Of a stretch of 64,000 bases of DNA, positions 9,734 through 20,737 are shown one piece after another. Origin of the DNA: Bryoerythrophyllum caledonicum (lineage: Eukaryota > Streptophyta > Bryopsida > Pottiales > Pottiaceae); assembly GCA_963971425.1 (NCBI GenBank), contig OZ020515.1, forward strand, positions 16,570,291-16,634,290. The letters run 5' to 3'. The translations under genes were made by a program, and so were the position numbers. The notes beneath the pieces were generated by a model. It made no database searches, had not been told where the DNA came from, and was given only the letters and a program-made list of their open reading frames with translations. How positions within the stretch are numbered: the stretch's first letter is position 1; every line of letters begins with the position of its first letter.

Positions 9734-11801
9734 ATGAAGACGGTCCCCATGGCCAAGAAGAAGCAAACTGATAGAGATGGGCGCGGCCGGAGAGACGAAG
9801 AGCCGGCAGTTGCGCTCCCACCCTTAACCCGTGTTCTTCCGGACATCCCAGAAGACATGGACGAGTATAACCTGCTGAAGGCGAGCCTGAAGACAATGGG
9901 ATGCGAGGGTTTGCTCGAGGTTTCCTGGGGCATCCGGGAGGAGGTCTACGTCCGGCAATTGGTAGGCACCCCGGACAAGAAGTACAAGGGGTTGATGAGA
10001 GCCCATCCGGAACTCTGGGGGGTCCCGGAATGGTCTCAAACGTACGACTTCTGGGCCGGCCGCACCAAGGTGGTGGAACGGCGGGACGAGTTCCTGGCGG
10101 ACAAATTTGGAGGACCGGCGGACCCGAAGGATGGCTACAACATGCAGGACCTTCGGCACCTGGACGCCCAGCTCGTCTTAGGGTTTTTAAACCCTATCTT
10201 CCATCCGAAAAAGCCGAAGCGGGTGGTGGCGAAGTGGGCCTGCACTTTTCTTGGAGCGCTCCGGGAAAAGATAGTCGTGGACTGGGGTACGCTCATGACC
10301 GAGCTAATCAACCGCCTGGTGGCCAATCTGCAGAAGGTGAAGAAGTCGGCAACCCCTCTAGCCTCATATGTGGTGCACCTCTACTGTCACCACCAGCAGC
10401 TAGCTCCGGCGGAGGTCCGGAAGTACGACAAGGTCCTCAACTTCCAGAAGTACGGAGAAGATGAGTCGGAGGAAGAAGAGTCCGGAAGGAAGGAGCCAAC
10501 ACCGGAAACCACCCCCGCAAAAACTCCGGAAGGCAAGAGGGCTAAGAAGAGACCTCGAGGGAAGGAGCCCGAGCCAGAGAGTCCGGGAATCCGCAGCTCC
10601 TCCGCATCGTCCACAGAAGACGAGTCTGGACACTCAGCGGAAACCAGCCGGAAGAGGAGGAAAGCCGACCGGAAGACTCCAAGGGTCAGCTCCGACAGAT
10701 GGAAGAACTCTCGCGCGAGATTGGTTGGAGAGTTGGCCTCCTTAGGGACACCAACTACATCATCACCACCAGCATAGAGCAAATCTTCCGGAGCCTGGAC
10801 GTCGTCAGACTGGAGGACGCCATCAACAGAGTGGAGGAACTCCGGCACCGAGAGACAAATACCAAGGCACTGCACACCCAAATCTCTTCCATGTACAAGG
10901 CCAGTACGGAGATGGAGAAGAAGGTGACGTTATACCTCGCCGAGGCAGCGTTGGCGGTGACGGCTCGAAAATTGGTTGAGAACTTGAGGCAAAGGCCAAC
11001 ACCTCCGCAGATGTTCTGATAGAGGTCCGGAAGGCTCTGGAGGTACCAATCGATGTGGTCAACCGGAGTCAACTCTTCACCGAATTGGTGGAGAAGAAGG
11101 AGGTCACCAGGGCGAACATCATCCGGTTCCTCCTGGATCAAGCAGAGAAGATGGGACGAACTTAGGGTCTGATGAAGCTGCTGGTCGACAATATCACCGA
11201 AAACCATCCGAAAGACCCAGCAGCACCAGCAACGGGAGAAGCCGCGACCCCGGAGCGGACCACAGCTCCTCCGGAAGCTTCAACCAAGACCACTCTAGCT
11301 CCGGGCACCTCAGCAAATCCGGAGTCTCTCGACACTCCGTCACCTCGGACACCAACGGAGGGTATCGTACTTCCCAATCCGAGTACGAGTGAGATCCTGA
11401 AGAAGCTTCCGGATCTTCTATCACCACCAAATATGCGTCTGCCAAATCCTCCGGCAGAAGGTGAGTTTCCGGTACCATCCAAGTTTGTGTCCCGGAGGTT
11501 GGCGCCCGGAACCAAGAGTCCGTCCAGAAGTTACCGAGATTTGGTCCAGGAGACCAGGTCAGCTTCCGCGACGGAACTGCCAGCACCGCCGGTTCCGGAA
11601 GGATCACCGGAACAGCCCCCTCCACCGCCGGACGCCAGGACTCCAGTGGCGGGCGTCTCTCCAGCGACCGAACCATCGACTCGAAGGACCACTCTTTTGC
11701 CGGCAACGTCGAAGAAGGCGAAGGGCAAGCAGCGCGCTCCGGTGGAGATCTCCCCCTCCCGTAGGAGTGGGAGAAAACGGGGCCTAGGTGCTCCGACTTA
11801 G
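9734..11801 (+). pseudogene. Gag-like protein of element A, unknown family
   Basis: The first segment, 9734-10777, encodes 347 residues from ATG (an upstream TTG at 9731 is not used). It has a basic N-terminus, a folded domain of about 230 residues with LKTMGCEGLLEVSW and LGFLNPIFHPKKPKRV, then a Lys/Glu/Ser/Pro-rich tail. A frameshift near 10690 leads into a coiled-coil-like segment (10699-11019). A second frameshift leads to a helical stretch, VPIDVVNRSQLFTELVEKKE, then an in-frame stop at 11163, then a Pro/Ser/Thr-rich domain to 11801. The arrangement (folded domain, coiled coil, disordered tail) suggests a structural capsid-like protein, but no CCHC knuckle or enzyme motif is seen. The domain order recurs in element B. 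Function is inferred, not recognised. Confidence 0.6.
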
Positions 11802-11860
11802 GTTAGTTAGGATTTTGTATTTCTCTTAGGGTCTTAGATTCCGGATCAACAACGATTAAT

Positions 11861-11882
11861 GATGGGGCCCCAAGTGCACCCG
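11861..11882 (+). other. 22-bp block conserved between elements A and B
   Basis: GATGGGGCCC, three bases, then GTGCACCCG. The same block stands in element B on the minus strand at 53422-53401 with 19 of 22 bases identical. It lies 60 bp after the end of the reading in A and about 100 bp after it in B, and 1.22 and 1.26 kb from the respective 3' ends. It contains two six-base palindromes, GGGCCC and GTGCAC. Conservation outside the reading frame suggests a cis-acting signal. Confidence 0.7.
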
Positions 11883-12606
11883 ACTGCTGACAGAATTAAC
11901 GGCCAGTTTTATAGTTAGAGTAGGAATTCGGGAGACGGAACTGTTCCGGGATTTTTGGATCTAAGATCCGATCTGGACCTTTCCCGAATTTCTCGGCTCT
12001 TTTAGATAAGATCTAGCGGACTTTCCTTAGGATAGCTAGGAGGAAGGCTAAGATTAGTAGGGACTTAGTTGGTATTTGGTTGTGAGGTTTTGGGAAAAAC
12101 CTTTTGTTCTTGTTCTTCTCAGGTCAAAATAAACTTCGCTCTTTTCTACTCAGATTTGCTCCCTGGTACTTTTGGTGTGGTGTTTATGATTTGTAAGGGC
12201 CTGATCCATTCTTGTGCGTATCGTTGTGTGAATGGTTCGTCCGGGATAGTGTAACTCGAGTGTTTAGCCGGAGGGGAAAATTATCTAGGTCTGTGTCAGG
12301 AGATCGCCTGGGAGAGCTGGAGAGAACTATTGCAGAGGTGTTCCTGGTAGTCTCTAGGGTCCGGAAGTAGCCAGGAGGGGAGGAGATGAACTACAGAGGT
12401 GTTCCTGGCAATCTCTAGTTCACGGAAGAATCCGTGTTAAATTAGATTTCGGTCAGCAACCGGAGTTCTTCCCTAAGATAGGAAAAAGCCTGATACAAAG
12501 ATCTAGATGAAATAACCATAGCGAACGGTGAGCCTCTGTTCCGACGAATTGCAACTGTACGCCCCGGAATATTGTTGTAGTCCGGACTTAGCTCTGTGTG
12601 ACCGCG

Positions 12607-12796
12607 TCCGGAAGGCCTTCCGGATGTTGTGAGAGTCTAAGTCTAGCAGCAGCAATCCAATCATCAGTTAGTAGCGTAGGGAGAGTGGTGTTCGATCACT
12701 ATAAGTTCCGGACAGTGGGTGCCTAGCCACTTAAAGTCACAGGGCAGTGGAAAATCCAGCCACTTACACAAAACAGGATTAGTGGACTCCGGCCAC
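12607..12796 (+). repeat. Palindrome and stem-loop cluster near the 3' end of element A
   Basis: An 18-bp perfect palindrome, TCCGGAAGGCCTTCCGGA, lies at 12607-12624. Downstream are consecutive stem-loops with the same arms: CAGTGG/CCACTT at 12713-12732, CAGTGG/CCACTT at 12745-12765 and AGTGG/CCACT at 12781-12796. A weaker AGTG/CACT pair lies just before them. They could fold in the transcript. Element B has a CAGTG/CACTG pair at 52396-52411 in the matching region. Confidence 0.65.
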
Positions 12797-13111
12797 TCGT
12801 TTAAAAACTCCCGGAGACTCTTTGAGGAGGAACAGAGATAAATCAAACTACCCTTCGGCGTTCCGGAAATTACATTCCGGACACGGCTGTATAACATCCA
12901 GCTCCGGAAGGATCCGGATCTATCCTACGTAAAGTAAAGATGATAGCTAACTCGTAAACGATTTGCTGTGATAAGTTTAGTAATCCGGAGTATTTGGAAA
13001 ATAACATTAGGTCTCTGTGGGAACGAAACCGGAGCGGTTACTTTGGAAAGCGCTTAGTGACGATTGGGTGTATTCCGGAGGAATACTGTCTCTACGAACT
13101 GCAACAATAAT

Positions 13112-15016
13112 TGCAGACAAAAATGTCTCTGTGTTGAGAGAATTTGATGAGGTCATGGACCGTTTCCAATAGTGGAAAAAAAACATGTGAGAGCACAGGG
13201 AACGGAGATGTAAGACAAGAGCTCAAAGTTCTTTCTTGTTGCCTCTCTTGCATTTGGCTTTGATTCCTTGTCAAGCCTATCCTCCGCCATCTTCACAATA
13301 AGTGTCTTGTATTCCCCCATTACCCTTCTGAGAGGGGACAACATACTTAGCCATCCCGTCCGCACCTAAGAACCACAATATGGCAGATGGTGAGAGTTTT
13401 TAAAAGAACTAGCTCCATTGAGAATTCCACAGCAATTATTATAGCTCAAACATAAATAAAACAATTAGTAAGGAAAAGCGTTGGCCAACAAGAACCGGCT
13501 TACTTGCGACACTAGCTTCAAGCCCTTTGTGATCATGAGCTGAGCTAGTTTGGTGAACTCCAAGTGGCGCTTTGGTGATGTAGAGAAGTATGTGTGCAGA
13601 GATTGTAATACAGTCTCAATTTTTGAAAAAACGGGCAAATGAGACAATGTCTTCACGGCTAGATTCGTCCTATGGCTCACACAATGAACTCCCTCCATGT
13701 GAGGCGCCACTCTCTCTTGCAGAAGTTTAGTAACACCTCCTCTAGATCCCTACACAAAACAATGCACAATGATCAAATTCTGAACATGCACAACATCATA
13801 ACAACAGCAAACAAAAAGGGGCAACAACATGAAGGGTAACAAAAAGCTTAAGGCCTTCAACGCCATGACATACCTGAAAAACTGCGGCCCTGTCCGCACC
13901 AAAAGAGACCCATTTTGCAATCATATTTGCCACCATTATGCCACCCTTTCCCTTGATCGCGTCCATAATAGCCATGGCCAACTTCGGCGCCATTGCACCT
14001 TCTGTGATCCGCTCCAAACACAACAACATGGGGATCCTAGCAAAATCATGCACGACATAAGAATGAATCAAAATCCAGGATACTTTATCAACTGTAGTAA
14101 CTTCGTCACATGTGATTGCGAAATAGTTGCAACTCCTCATGTGCTCCTTAGTTTTCAAAGCTCTCCTTGTACACGTATTTTGCCATCGTCCACCCAGCTG
14201 AGTCACCCAGTGCTTCTTACTCAAGTGTGGCATCTTCAAAAACAAAAACAGATCGCGCATACTTTCATACTCAAGCACTGGGCGGCTAGCTTGGAGTAAG
14301 TGAAAGATGGTAGCAAATTGTTGCAATTTGCGAGCCTTCTCTCCCCGGAGCTCCACATTAACTTGCTTTGCCACAGTTGGGCAATTCAGGATCTGGGCAC
14401 TGTATTGTCTCGCATTCGTGGCATGCCGACAACCCTTGCCAAAGAAGACCTCGCCTTTTTTCTTTCCCAAAAGAAGGAGATCTCTATCAGCGACCCGCTT
14501 ACCAACATGTTTATCAAGCGTGTCGGTCTTGGCACCCATTGTAATGGGACTTCCTTTCACATCTGAGCAAATCTTGCACTTCACTCTATTGACAATGGTT
14601 GATGACACCCCGCGGATCATGTCCGCCCACGGATGTTGAACTGCCCACAAATCTTGGCACTTTCGCGACACGTCATAACTCTTCTTCTTCAACTTCTTTG
14701 CTTTCTTGGCGTCAGCTTCTACCTGTTCGACGTCTATGACCTCCACCACGTCTTCATCTTCCGAAGCTGAGATCTCAGGCACACTTTCAAGCCCGTCTCG
14801 ACAAATCAGCTTCACTACGGGGTTGGCACGGCCTCCCGTGCATGACTCCTCCATTCGCGACGACTCCGAGCCGTCCGTGGCACTCAAACTCTCGGACGTC
14901 AGTCTTGCTCGCTTCAAAGGACGTTGAGGCAGCACAATAGCGAATCCATCCTCTGAATTTCTGCTGCTGCAGAAGTAGGACTCAAGCACGGTCGTCCTCC
15001 TCAGTTGCTGCACCAT
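13112..15016 (-). pseudogene. BED/hAT transposase, N-terminal half
   Basis: The gene starts at ATG 15016 and is open for more than 370 codons in exon 1. An acidic and Lys-rich N-terminus is followed by a BED-like zinc finger (VKCKICSD ... LDKHVGKR) at about residues 145-175, then the RNase H-like fold beginning ITCDEVTTVDKVSWI and reaching GADRAAVFQ, where a GTATGT donor ends the exon. Exon 2 (13750-13510) reads GSRGGVTKLLQERVAP and VHCVSHRTNLAVKTLS. Exon 3 starts near 13368 with RTGWLSMLSPLRRVMGEYKT. A frameshift in a T run near 13180 is needed to reach HDLIKFSQHRDIFVCNY. The gene then breaks at element A and continues at 9198. It may be a domesticated or dead hAT gene; the frameshifts and the insertion argue for dead. 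Confidence 0.8.
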
Positions 15017-16659
15017 AGAGAGTTTCGGACCGCCTATCTTGCACGACCTATCTTAGATTAAAATAGCACCTCAAAAGCTAGTTAAAACCAGAAACCCTAA
15101 ATTATAACAAATCAAACAAGAACAAGCAAAGAAGGTAGTATTGGACAGCAAAACGCCCAAATCACCAATGAATTAGCAAGAGGGATCAAATAACAAAAGC
15201 ACCCCACTACCCAGCAATCAGATCGGAGTATCCAGAAACCCGAAACCAACAGGCATGCGCTTCGCTTCAAATGAAGTTGTCGAAGGTCCAAACACGCAAG
15301 GTTCACTTCGCAAATCCGAGAGGAAACTAAGCCAACACAAAGCGGGATATTCAAGAAATCCTAAGGACTGGAAGCAAGCACAGCTTTGTGATTTGGTGAC
15401 CAAAGACAGCGCCATTTGTAGGAAACGCTTCAGTAGTGCATAAATGGCCTACCACTTCACAAGCATAAAACATAAGAGAGTGGCCAGGACAAGGCGATCA
15501 AACTAGATAGAGCAGCAACCACCAGCAACTGATCTGGCAAGTACATACAGAGTTGAATTCATAACATTGGCGATACACAATCAACTATCTAATGGAGTGG
15601 CAATCTAACCCCACTCTCCCCACCGTGCTGAAGTGGGCGATCTAATCCTTAAACTAGTGCGCCAAACTGGCATCCACGCCAATGTACTATTGCGCGCCCT
15701 TGGCACCAACTGATCATGCCATTGTCGTGCTCTGACACGTGCCTAATCCGATTTGCCGCTAATTGGCTATTCCAATTTTGTAAGTTGGCAGTTCTCATGA
15801 TGCAGGTGGCGATTTGACGTTCTTGCCAATGAGTTCTTTGTTGCATCATGGCAAGTTTACAGGTGACACAGAGTGCCACATGGCGAAAAGACTGTTGAAG
15901 CGCTTGATATTTTCTTTAGTACTTTTCGTGGCCCATCTTTTACTCTTGCTTTTTGGCTATTTTTCGCCCGCAAAAAAAAGGCTGCCTGAACATGTACCCC
16001 TTCTACTTGGCCTTCACCTTCAAAGTGACATGGACTCTCCGCGAGTTGATTCCACCATTTTCTGCCAACTTTTGTCTACATTTGGATACTTGGTACTTGT
16101 AGTATTTTCCCTTCACAGTTCAATTATTGCAGATTTGTAAACTACCATCAATCCAAAAAGGAATAAGTACCATCTTGTTTATCCACCTTTTGCTTTCAGC
16201 ACAACAACTCTCTTGTGTATAGTCATAATCAATATATTTATTAGCTGAAGGTTTAATTCACTCCAAATACTTTGAGTGATCTCCATATATCATCTTTGGA
16301 AGTAGGCTTCGATTAAAGTTGTCCCAATTGTTTGTCTACCTCATTCCAAACACATTTAAATGGATTTGGAATTTGGTGATTGTATTGGCCATGTTATAAT
16401 TTTGAACCATTGTTGTTGCAGTCACCTTTATATTTATTTTCAAGTGTCCTTCAAACCATTTGTCATGTTGAAAACCTGTCTTGTATGCAAGATAATATTT
16501 TATAATGTTGCCCATGCCAAATTCCCAATTATGTGAGTTTTCTATAGCAATGGCCTCTTTTCATTTGTGCAGGTAACACGCAATATTGATGGAGGTATCT
16601 GCACACTTTTTCATCAAAAATTTGTAACCGGTCAATATTGCAATGGATTCTTTCTACTA
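15017..16659. other. Upstream region of the hAT gene, no gene seen
   Basis: No reading with family resemblance was found. The stretch should hold the hAT promoter and outer end, but I could not match an 8-bp duplication or terminal repeats. Around 15660-15880 short words such as TTGGCA and TGCCA recur in both orientations. Confidence 0.4.
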
Positions 16660-18178
16660 TTGTAGGTGAACATCTAGTTCGTCATTTATTAATTAGAAAA
16701 ATGCATGCCGAATGAAGTGAAAATTTATTTAACCCCTAAAGTTCCTTGGAAATTTCGCTCAAATATTGGTCCAAAACTGCCACTGTCAAAAAGAGGCACA
16801 AAAATCACACTTTTTAGCAAGATTTCGGATTTTTAACCGTAAGATCTTAAAATATATTCCTACATATATATGTCATATTTTTTTGGTTGCAATCCACCGC
16901 ACAAATATGAAGATTATAGTGTTTGAAGTGCAAGAAATAGATTTTTTTTGCCCCTTGTCCCGCAAGGTCAACCCACTTTGACTTCGCATATCTTGTAACT
17001 TTTACACTAAAGTGTATTCAAAACCACTACCACTATGATTCATATGATGTTCGCTAATGTGTGCAAAATTCTAGGTCAAAAACAAGAAGTGAAGCATGTT
17101 GAAATAAATAGTTTGGTGCATGGGGGATACAAAAACGTGGCAATGACTTCAGAAATGGAGTGGAAATGTTTATTGCATACAACTTTACATATTTGAGAAT
17201 CCCAACGGTTCAAACTTGTCATTCCATTTTTCACTAATTTAGAAGGAAAAAAATGGGTAAAAATAGTAGATTTTCTTATTTTAAACAATTTATTGAATTA
17301 TCCAAGCAATTTTAGGTAGGGAAGCCTATGAAAATGGGTTTTGTTCATTAAATGTTGGGCCACGTCATCTCACCCACTTCCCCTAAAGGTCAGGGTTGTT
17401 AAACTTTTAAGTTTTGTTCATACGAGGGGGAAAAAAAAAAAAAAAAAAAAAAAACCAGAGTGGCGGACCCCTACTGGTCGCTCCATAGGTCCCGTATACA
17501 AGTGGCGGGCCCAATCCAATTCCATTTTTTGTTTGTTTTTCCTAGAGATTTTTTTTACTTTTTATGAAAGGCATCATTTAAGGTTCTTCTCCCACCCATG
17601 ATTTGGGCTATCCATCCTTCCTCCAACCTTTGTACCCTATTTACTGCCCCTCTTCAACACTTGTATGCCATTGGTTCACAGTGCTGCTCAGGTTGCCCAT
17701 CGTCCCCATATTTGACTTTGAAGGCCACGTAAGTCCAAAAAATATATATAAAATACCCCACAAAGCTCTTATCAAGGACGATCTAGAATAAAAATTTCAA
17801 AAAATATGGATTTTTATTTGATTTTTAGGAACGTGTCCAAAATCAGAATCGTCCCCCAAAGGACACTTGGTCCTTTAGCGGTTAATGAAAATGCCAAAAT
17901 TGAAGAAACTGTATATTAACAGAATTTGTCACTTAGAGAAACATCAAAGGGGAGTGGGGCTTGGAAAAGCCTTCATCCTTGGTTGAACATGCATGGGGCT
18001 TTTGATTTGGAACCCTAGGATCTTTGATTCTACCCCTGCAGTTGTCAATCGTGCTAAATACAGACATCTATGATTTCTTGCCAAAATTTATTGTATTGCT
18101 ATTTTGGGTGCCAAATGACCTTTTTCACTTTGAATAATTATTTAGCATGGAGGTGTCAAACTAGAGGTTCACCTACGG
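16660..18178. mobile_element. M2-family MITE (copy 1), interrupted by a TTAA-family element
   Basis: The left end TTGTAGGTGAACATCTAG (after TA 16658-16659) and the right end GAGGTTCACCTACGG (before TA 18179-18180) are inverted copies. The interior matches copy 2 in reverse orientation: ATGCCGAATGAAGTGAAAA before the interruption and TGTATATTAACAGAATTTGTC after it. The TTAA element at 16733-17881 separates the halves. A tRNA-like stretch, GGGCTTGGAAAAGCC, lies near 17957. Without the insert the copy would be about 360 bp. Confidence 0.75.
16733..17881. mobile_element. TTAA-family element, copy A
   Basis: TTAA (16729-16732) precedes CCCCTAAAG and TTAA (17882-17885) follows CCTTTAGCGG. The inner sequence matches the other copies, for example ATGAAGATTATAGTGTTTGA at 16908 and GGACACTTGGTCCTTTAG at the right end. 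A run of 24 A residues lies at about 17430. Comparison with the uninterrupted M2 copy shows a single four-base site (TTTT there) in place of the duplicated TTAA, which supports a 4-bp target duplication. No protein is encoded. Confidence 0.75.
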
Positions 18179-18247
18179 TACTTTTGAAGTACCAAAATTG
18201 GTTTCTTGCAAAAACTGAATAATTTTTTAAATATCACAATTGCTTAA

Positions 18248-19194
18248 CCCCTAAATTTCCAAGAGTCCCCTAGAGAACTTTCAAGAGAACTCTAGAAGGT
18301 TTGGGCAGGTTCGTGTGGTGTCAATTTATAACATTTCTCTTAGAATTTTCTACTAAAGATGGACATTACCAAAATCTTTGTGTGAGTCCAATTTTTCCTC
18401 AATCCAACATTTAATGAAAAAGTTATAGGGTATTGAAGTTCAAATGGGGAGAGCGGACACGTCGGGCAATTTGAAAAACTTTTGCTAGGACATTCTATTG
18501 AATGTGATATTTTTAGTACTAGCAAATAATAATATTTTCTTTCATGTTGTTCAAAAGAATCTCTTGTCTTTTGTGAAAAAAAAGCATACAGATCCAAGTC
18601 AAACATTGTCACACATTGTCGGGCAAGGTACCAAAAAACTTCTTCTTTCCCACATTAAACTTAGAGATCTTCTCATTTTTCACTTTTTATTTTTTCCATA
18701 GAATTATGTGGTGTGAACCTTTGCATTGACCGTTTGGATCCTCATTCTAAAACATATTAAGTTCACAAAAAAATATAACATGAATTGACATTATATTGAA
18801 CCTCCACTACTTGCACAATTTTTTTTAATATACTACACCCGACTTCTACCTCTAAACGTTGGTGTACAGGGAAATAGTATCATCCTTAACATGATGGAAA
18901 TGAATTTAGACCTTGTGCAGTGCAAATATTTGACACCAAGTGAAGTCAAAGTCTGCTGATCCACTAAACCCAGGGAAGAAAATGAACCTTTTTTCTACTT
19001 CAAACACTATATTCTTACAATCCATGCGGTCAAAGTTTATGAAAAAATGTGAGTATGTTATTTAGTAAGTCTTCATTGAGATCCTACGGTTAAAATTAGA
19101 GATAAAAGTTTTACGTTTCTTCCTAACTCATTTCACTAAAACTAGCAGTTTTGAAGTGTTTTTGGTGCAAAATTGTCAATGAACTTGAGGGATT
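18248..19194. mobile_element. TTAA-family element, copy B
   Basis: TTAA at 18244-18247 is followed by CCCCTAAATTTCC. The right end is decayed (TTGAGGGATT, then TTAA at 19195-19198). Internal words shared with copies C, D and E include ACCTCTAAACGTTGGTGTAC at about 18850 and GACACCAAGTGAAGTCAAAG at about 18932. No protein is encoded. This copy holds the unoccupied version (TA at 19054-19055) of the site where an M2 element sits in copy C. Confidence 0.7.
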
Positions 19195-19198
19195 TTAA

Positions 19199-20737
19199 AT
19201 CCTTAGCTAACTACTACAAGTATTATCAAGAATATTTCCACTCATTCTGAACATTTAAATGTTCTACTAAGAATAGAACAATTCAAATTCGAGCAATATG
19301 CAACGTCATGATCTGATATGCCTTCATTTCTTCAAGGGAGCTTGCACCATGATTTACTTGCAGACTGCTTTTCAAGGGTATTGCACCACAATCTAGGAAG
19401 TATTTGGATCCAATCACCAAAATACATTAGTATTAAGGTGGTGCAATACTTTTGTCACGTGCAATTAAGAAAATGATAAGGTTATTGTTGAAATCAAACA
19501 AACCTCAAGTATTCATATGGAAGAAAGAGAAAAAATATAATTGTGTATTTATTTGTGTAGGAGAGACACATAACAATGATGGAGACCTGATGCAATAATT
19601 AAAGAGGTCTTTTAGATCTTTAACGATGGATCCTAAAGTTGAACTTTATGAAGCTTTGAATGCAACATTAAATAGAGAATTGGAACAAAATACAACACAT
19701 GGAAGAGAAAGAACAAAGGATGGAAAAGGGGGGAGCTAGAATTGGAGCCGAGAGTGGAGCCAAGGTAGAATAGTGCAGCAAGAACTACAATTAGGGTTTT
19801 AACCCTTTAACGCCTAGGATTGTTTATGGAGGAAAGCAAAAATTTAGTGAATTTTTAGGACGGATGTCTTTGTAGATGAAATGCAAATGAATTTACATAA
19901 AGTAGTCGTACAAAATAAAAGTCAACCCGATAAACTACAGCCCTGTAGATTCTTAGAATCATCCAACGGTGCATCCGGATTATTATAGTATGTATATAGA
20001 CCGTATATTACAAGTGCAACTTTTCTAATTAAAGAATAGGCAATTTTGATCAGCCACAACATATTCGTTAAATTTTGGATTTTTTTGGTCAATCGGTTCA
20101 GCTTAGGAGGCACTCATGAGCAACCAACACAAATTTCAACATTTCCAATGAATTTTTTAAGTCCATATACGATATTTTTGTACATTGAGTGACTCATACA
20201 GACATCAACAATTCATATACACATTTAACATAATTTTTAGTACATAGTAGATACATAGATTACGTGCATAGATAATTATTTCCACCAAAAAAAAATCCAA
20301 TAATACAAAATCAAGGTGTGGAAATACGGGATTGTATACAATCTAGTGAAGATTCTACAAACTATTGTCCAAGCACCTTATCTTTAGCCCTCATTCTCCT
20401 TGATTGGAGCTCAAACAAATTCTTTCTAGGATACATCCATCCGCCTTTGAGCCATAAACAAGAAGTCATCCACATACAAATCCATCTTTCAATTCCCTAG
20501 CATGGAAACACGCTCTCAACCTTCATGTTCTCTATGTCCTTTGGTGAACAACCCGTTCTCAAATCAGCCTCAGCTTGCCACAATCACCTGAAAACAAAAC
20601 AATTACTCAGACTCACCTTCCCAGTCAGCTGAAAACAAAACGGTTGAATATGTTCACCACCAAATGTGCACGAGACTAAAATTTGACTTATTCAAAAATA
20701 CATACTATTGGATGACAGAAATAAGGAGTTTGATAAT
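19199..20737. other. AT-rich DNA without recognised genes
   Basis: Nothing with family resemblance was found. Short A/T runs are common. A minus-strand reading near 20490-20420 contains DLYVDDFLFMAQ, which recalls a copia RT box, but it is too short to support. Confidence 0.5.

Larger units (their letters stand above)
9204..13106 (+). mobile_element. Element A: 3.9-kb element with TGT...ACA ends and 5-bp duplication
   Basis: The element starts TGTGGGA and ends GCAACA. ATAAT flanks it at 9199-9203 and 13107-13111. The first 20 bases form a hairpin with 7-bp arms (TGTGGGA/TCCCACA). After about 530 bp of pyrimidine-rich leader comes one long gag-like reading (9734-11801), then about 1.3 kb of non-coding DNA rich in CCGG and TCCGGA palindromes. 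I found no long terminal repeats, primer-binding site, protease, RT, integrase or long inverted repeats. It interrupts a hAT gene. CpG content is high compared with the surrounding DNA, which suggests recent insertion. Element B at 52140-56847 is a diverged relative. Confidence 0.85.

Noticed and set aside
9824..11706. Long minus-strand readings within element A
   Set aside because: They mirror the plus-strand gag-like reading, which is supported by similarity to element B.
12233..12247. TGGTTCGTCCGGGAT resembles a retroviral-type primer-binding site
   Set aside because: It lies 3 kb inside element A after the gag-like reading and is not preceded by CA at an LTR end. I found no equivalent in element B.
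13017..13106. A second TGTGGGA near the 3' end of A as the start of a 90-bp 3' LTR
   Set aside because: After the first seven bases it does not match the 5' end of A, so there is no LTR pair.
17429..17453. Run of 24 A residues as a retroposon poly-A tail
   Set aside because: It lies in the interior of TTAA copy A and has no target duplication or retroposed gene before it.
20420..20490. DLYVDDFLFMAQ on the minus strand as a copia RT box
   Set aside because: No further RT motif stands on either side in any frame.
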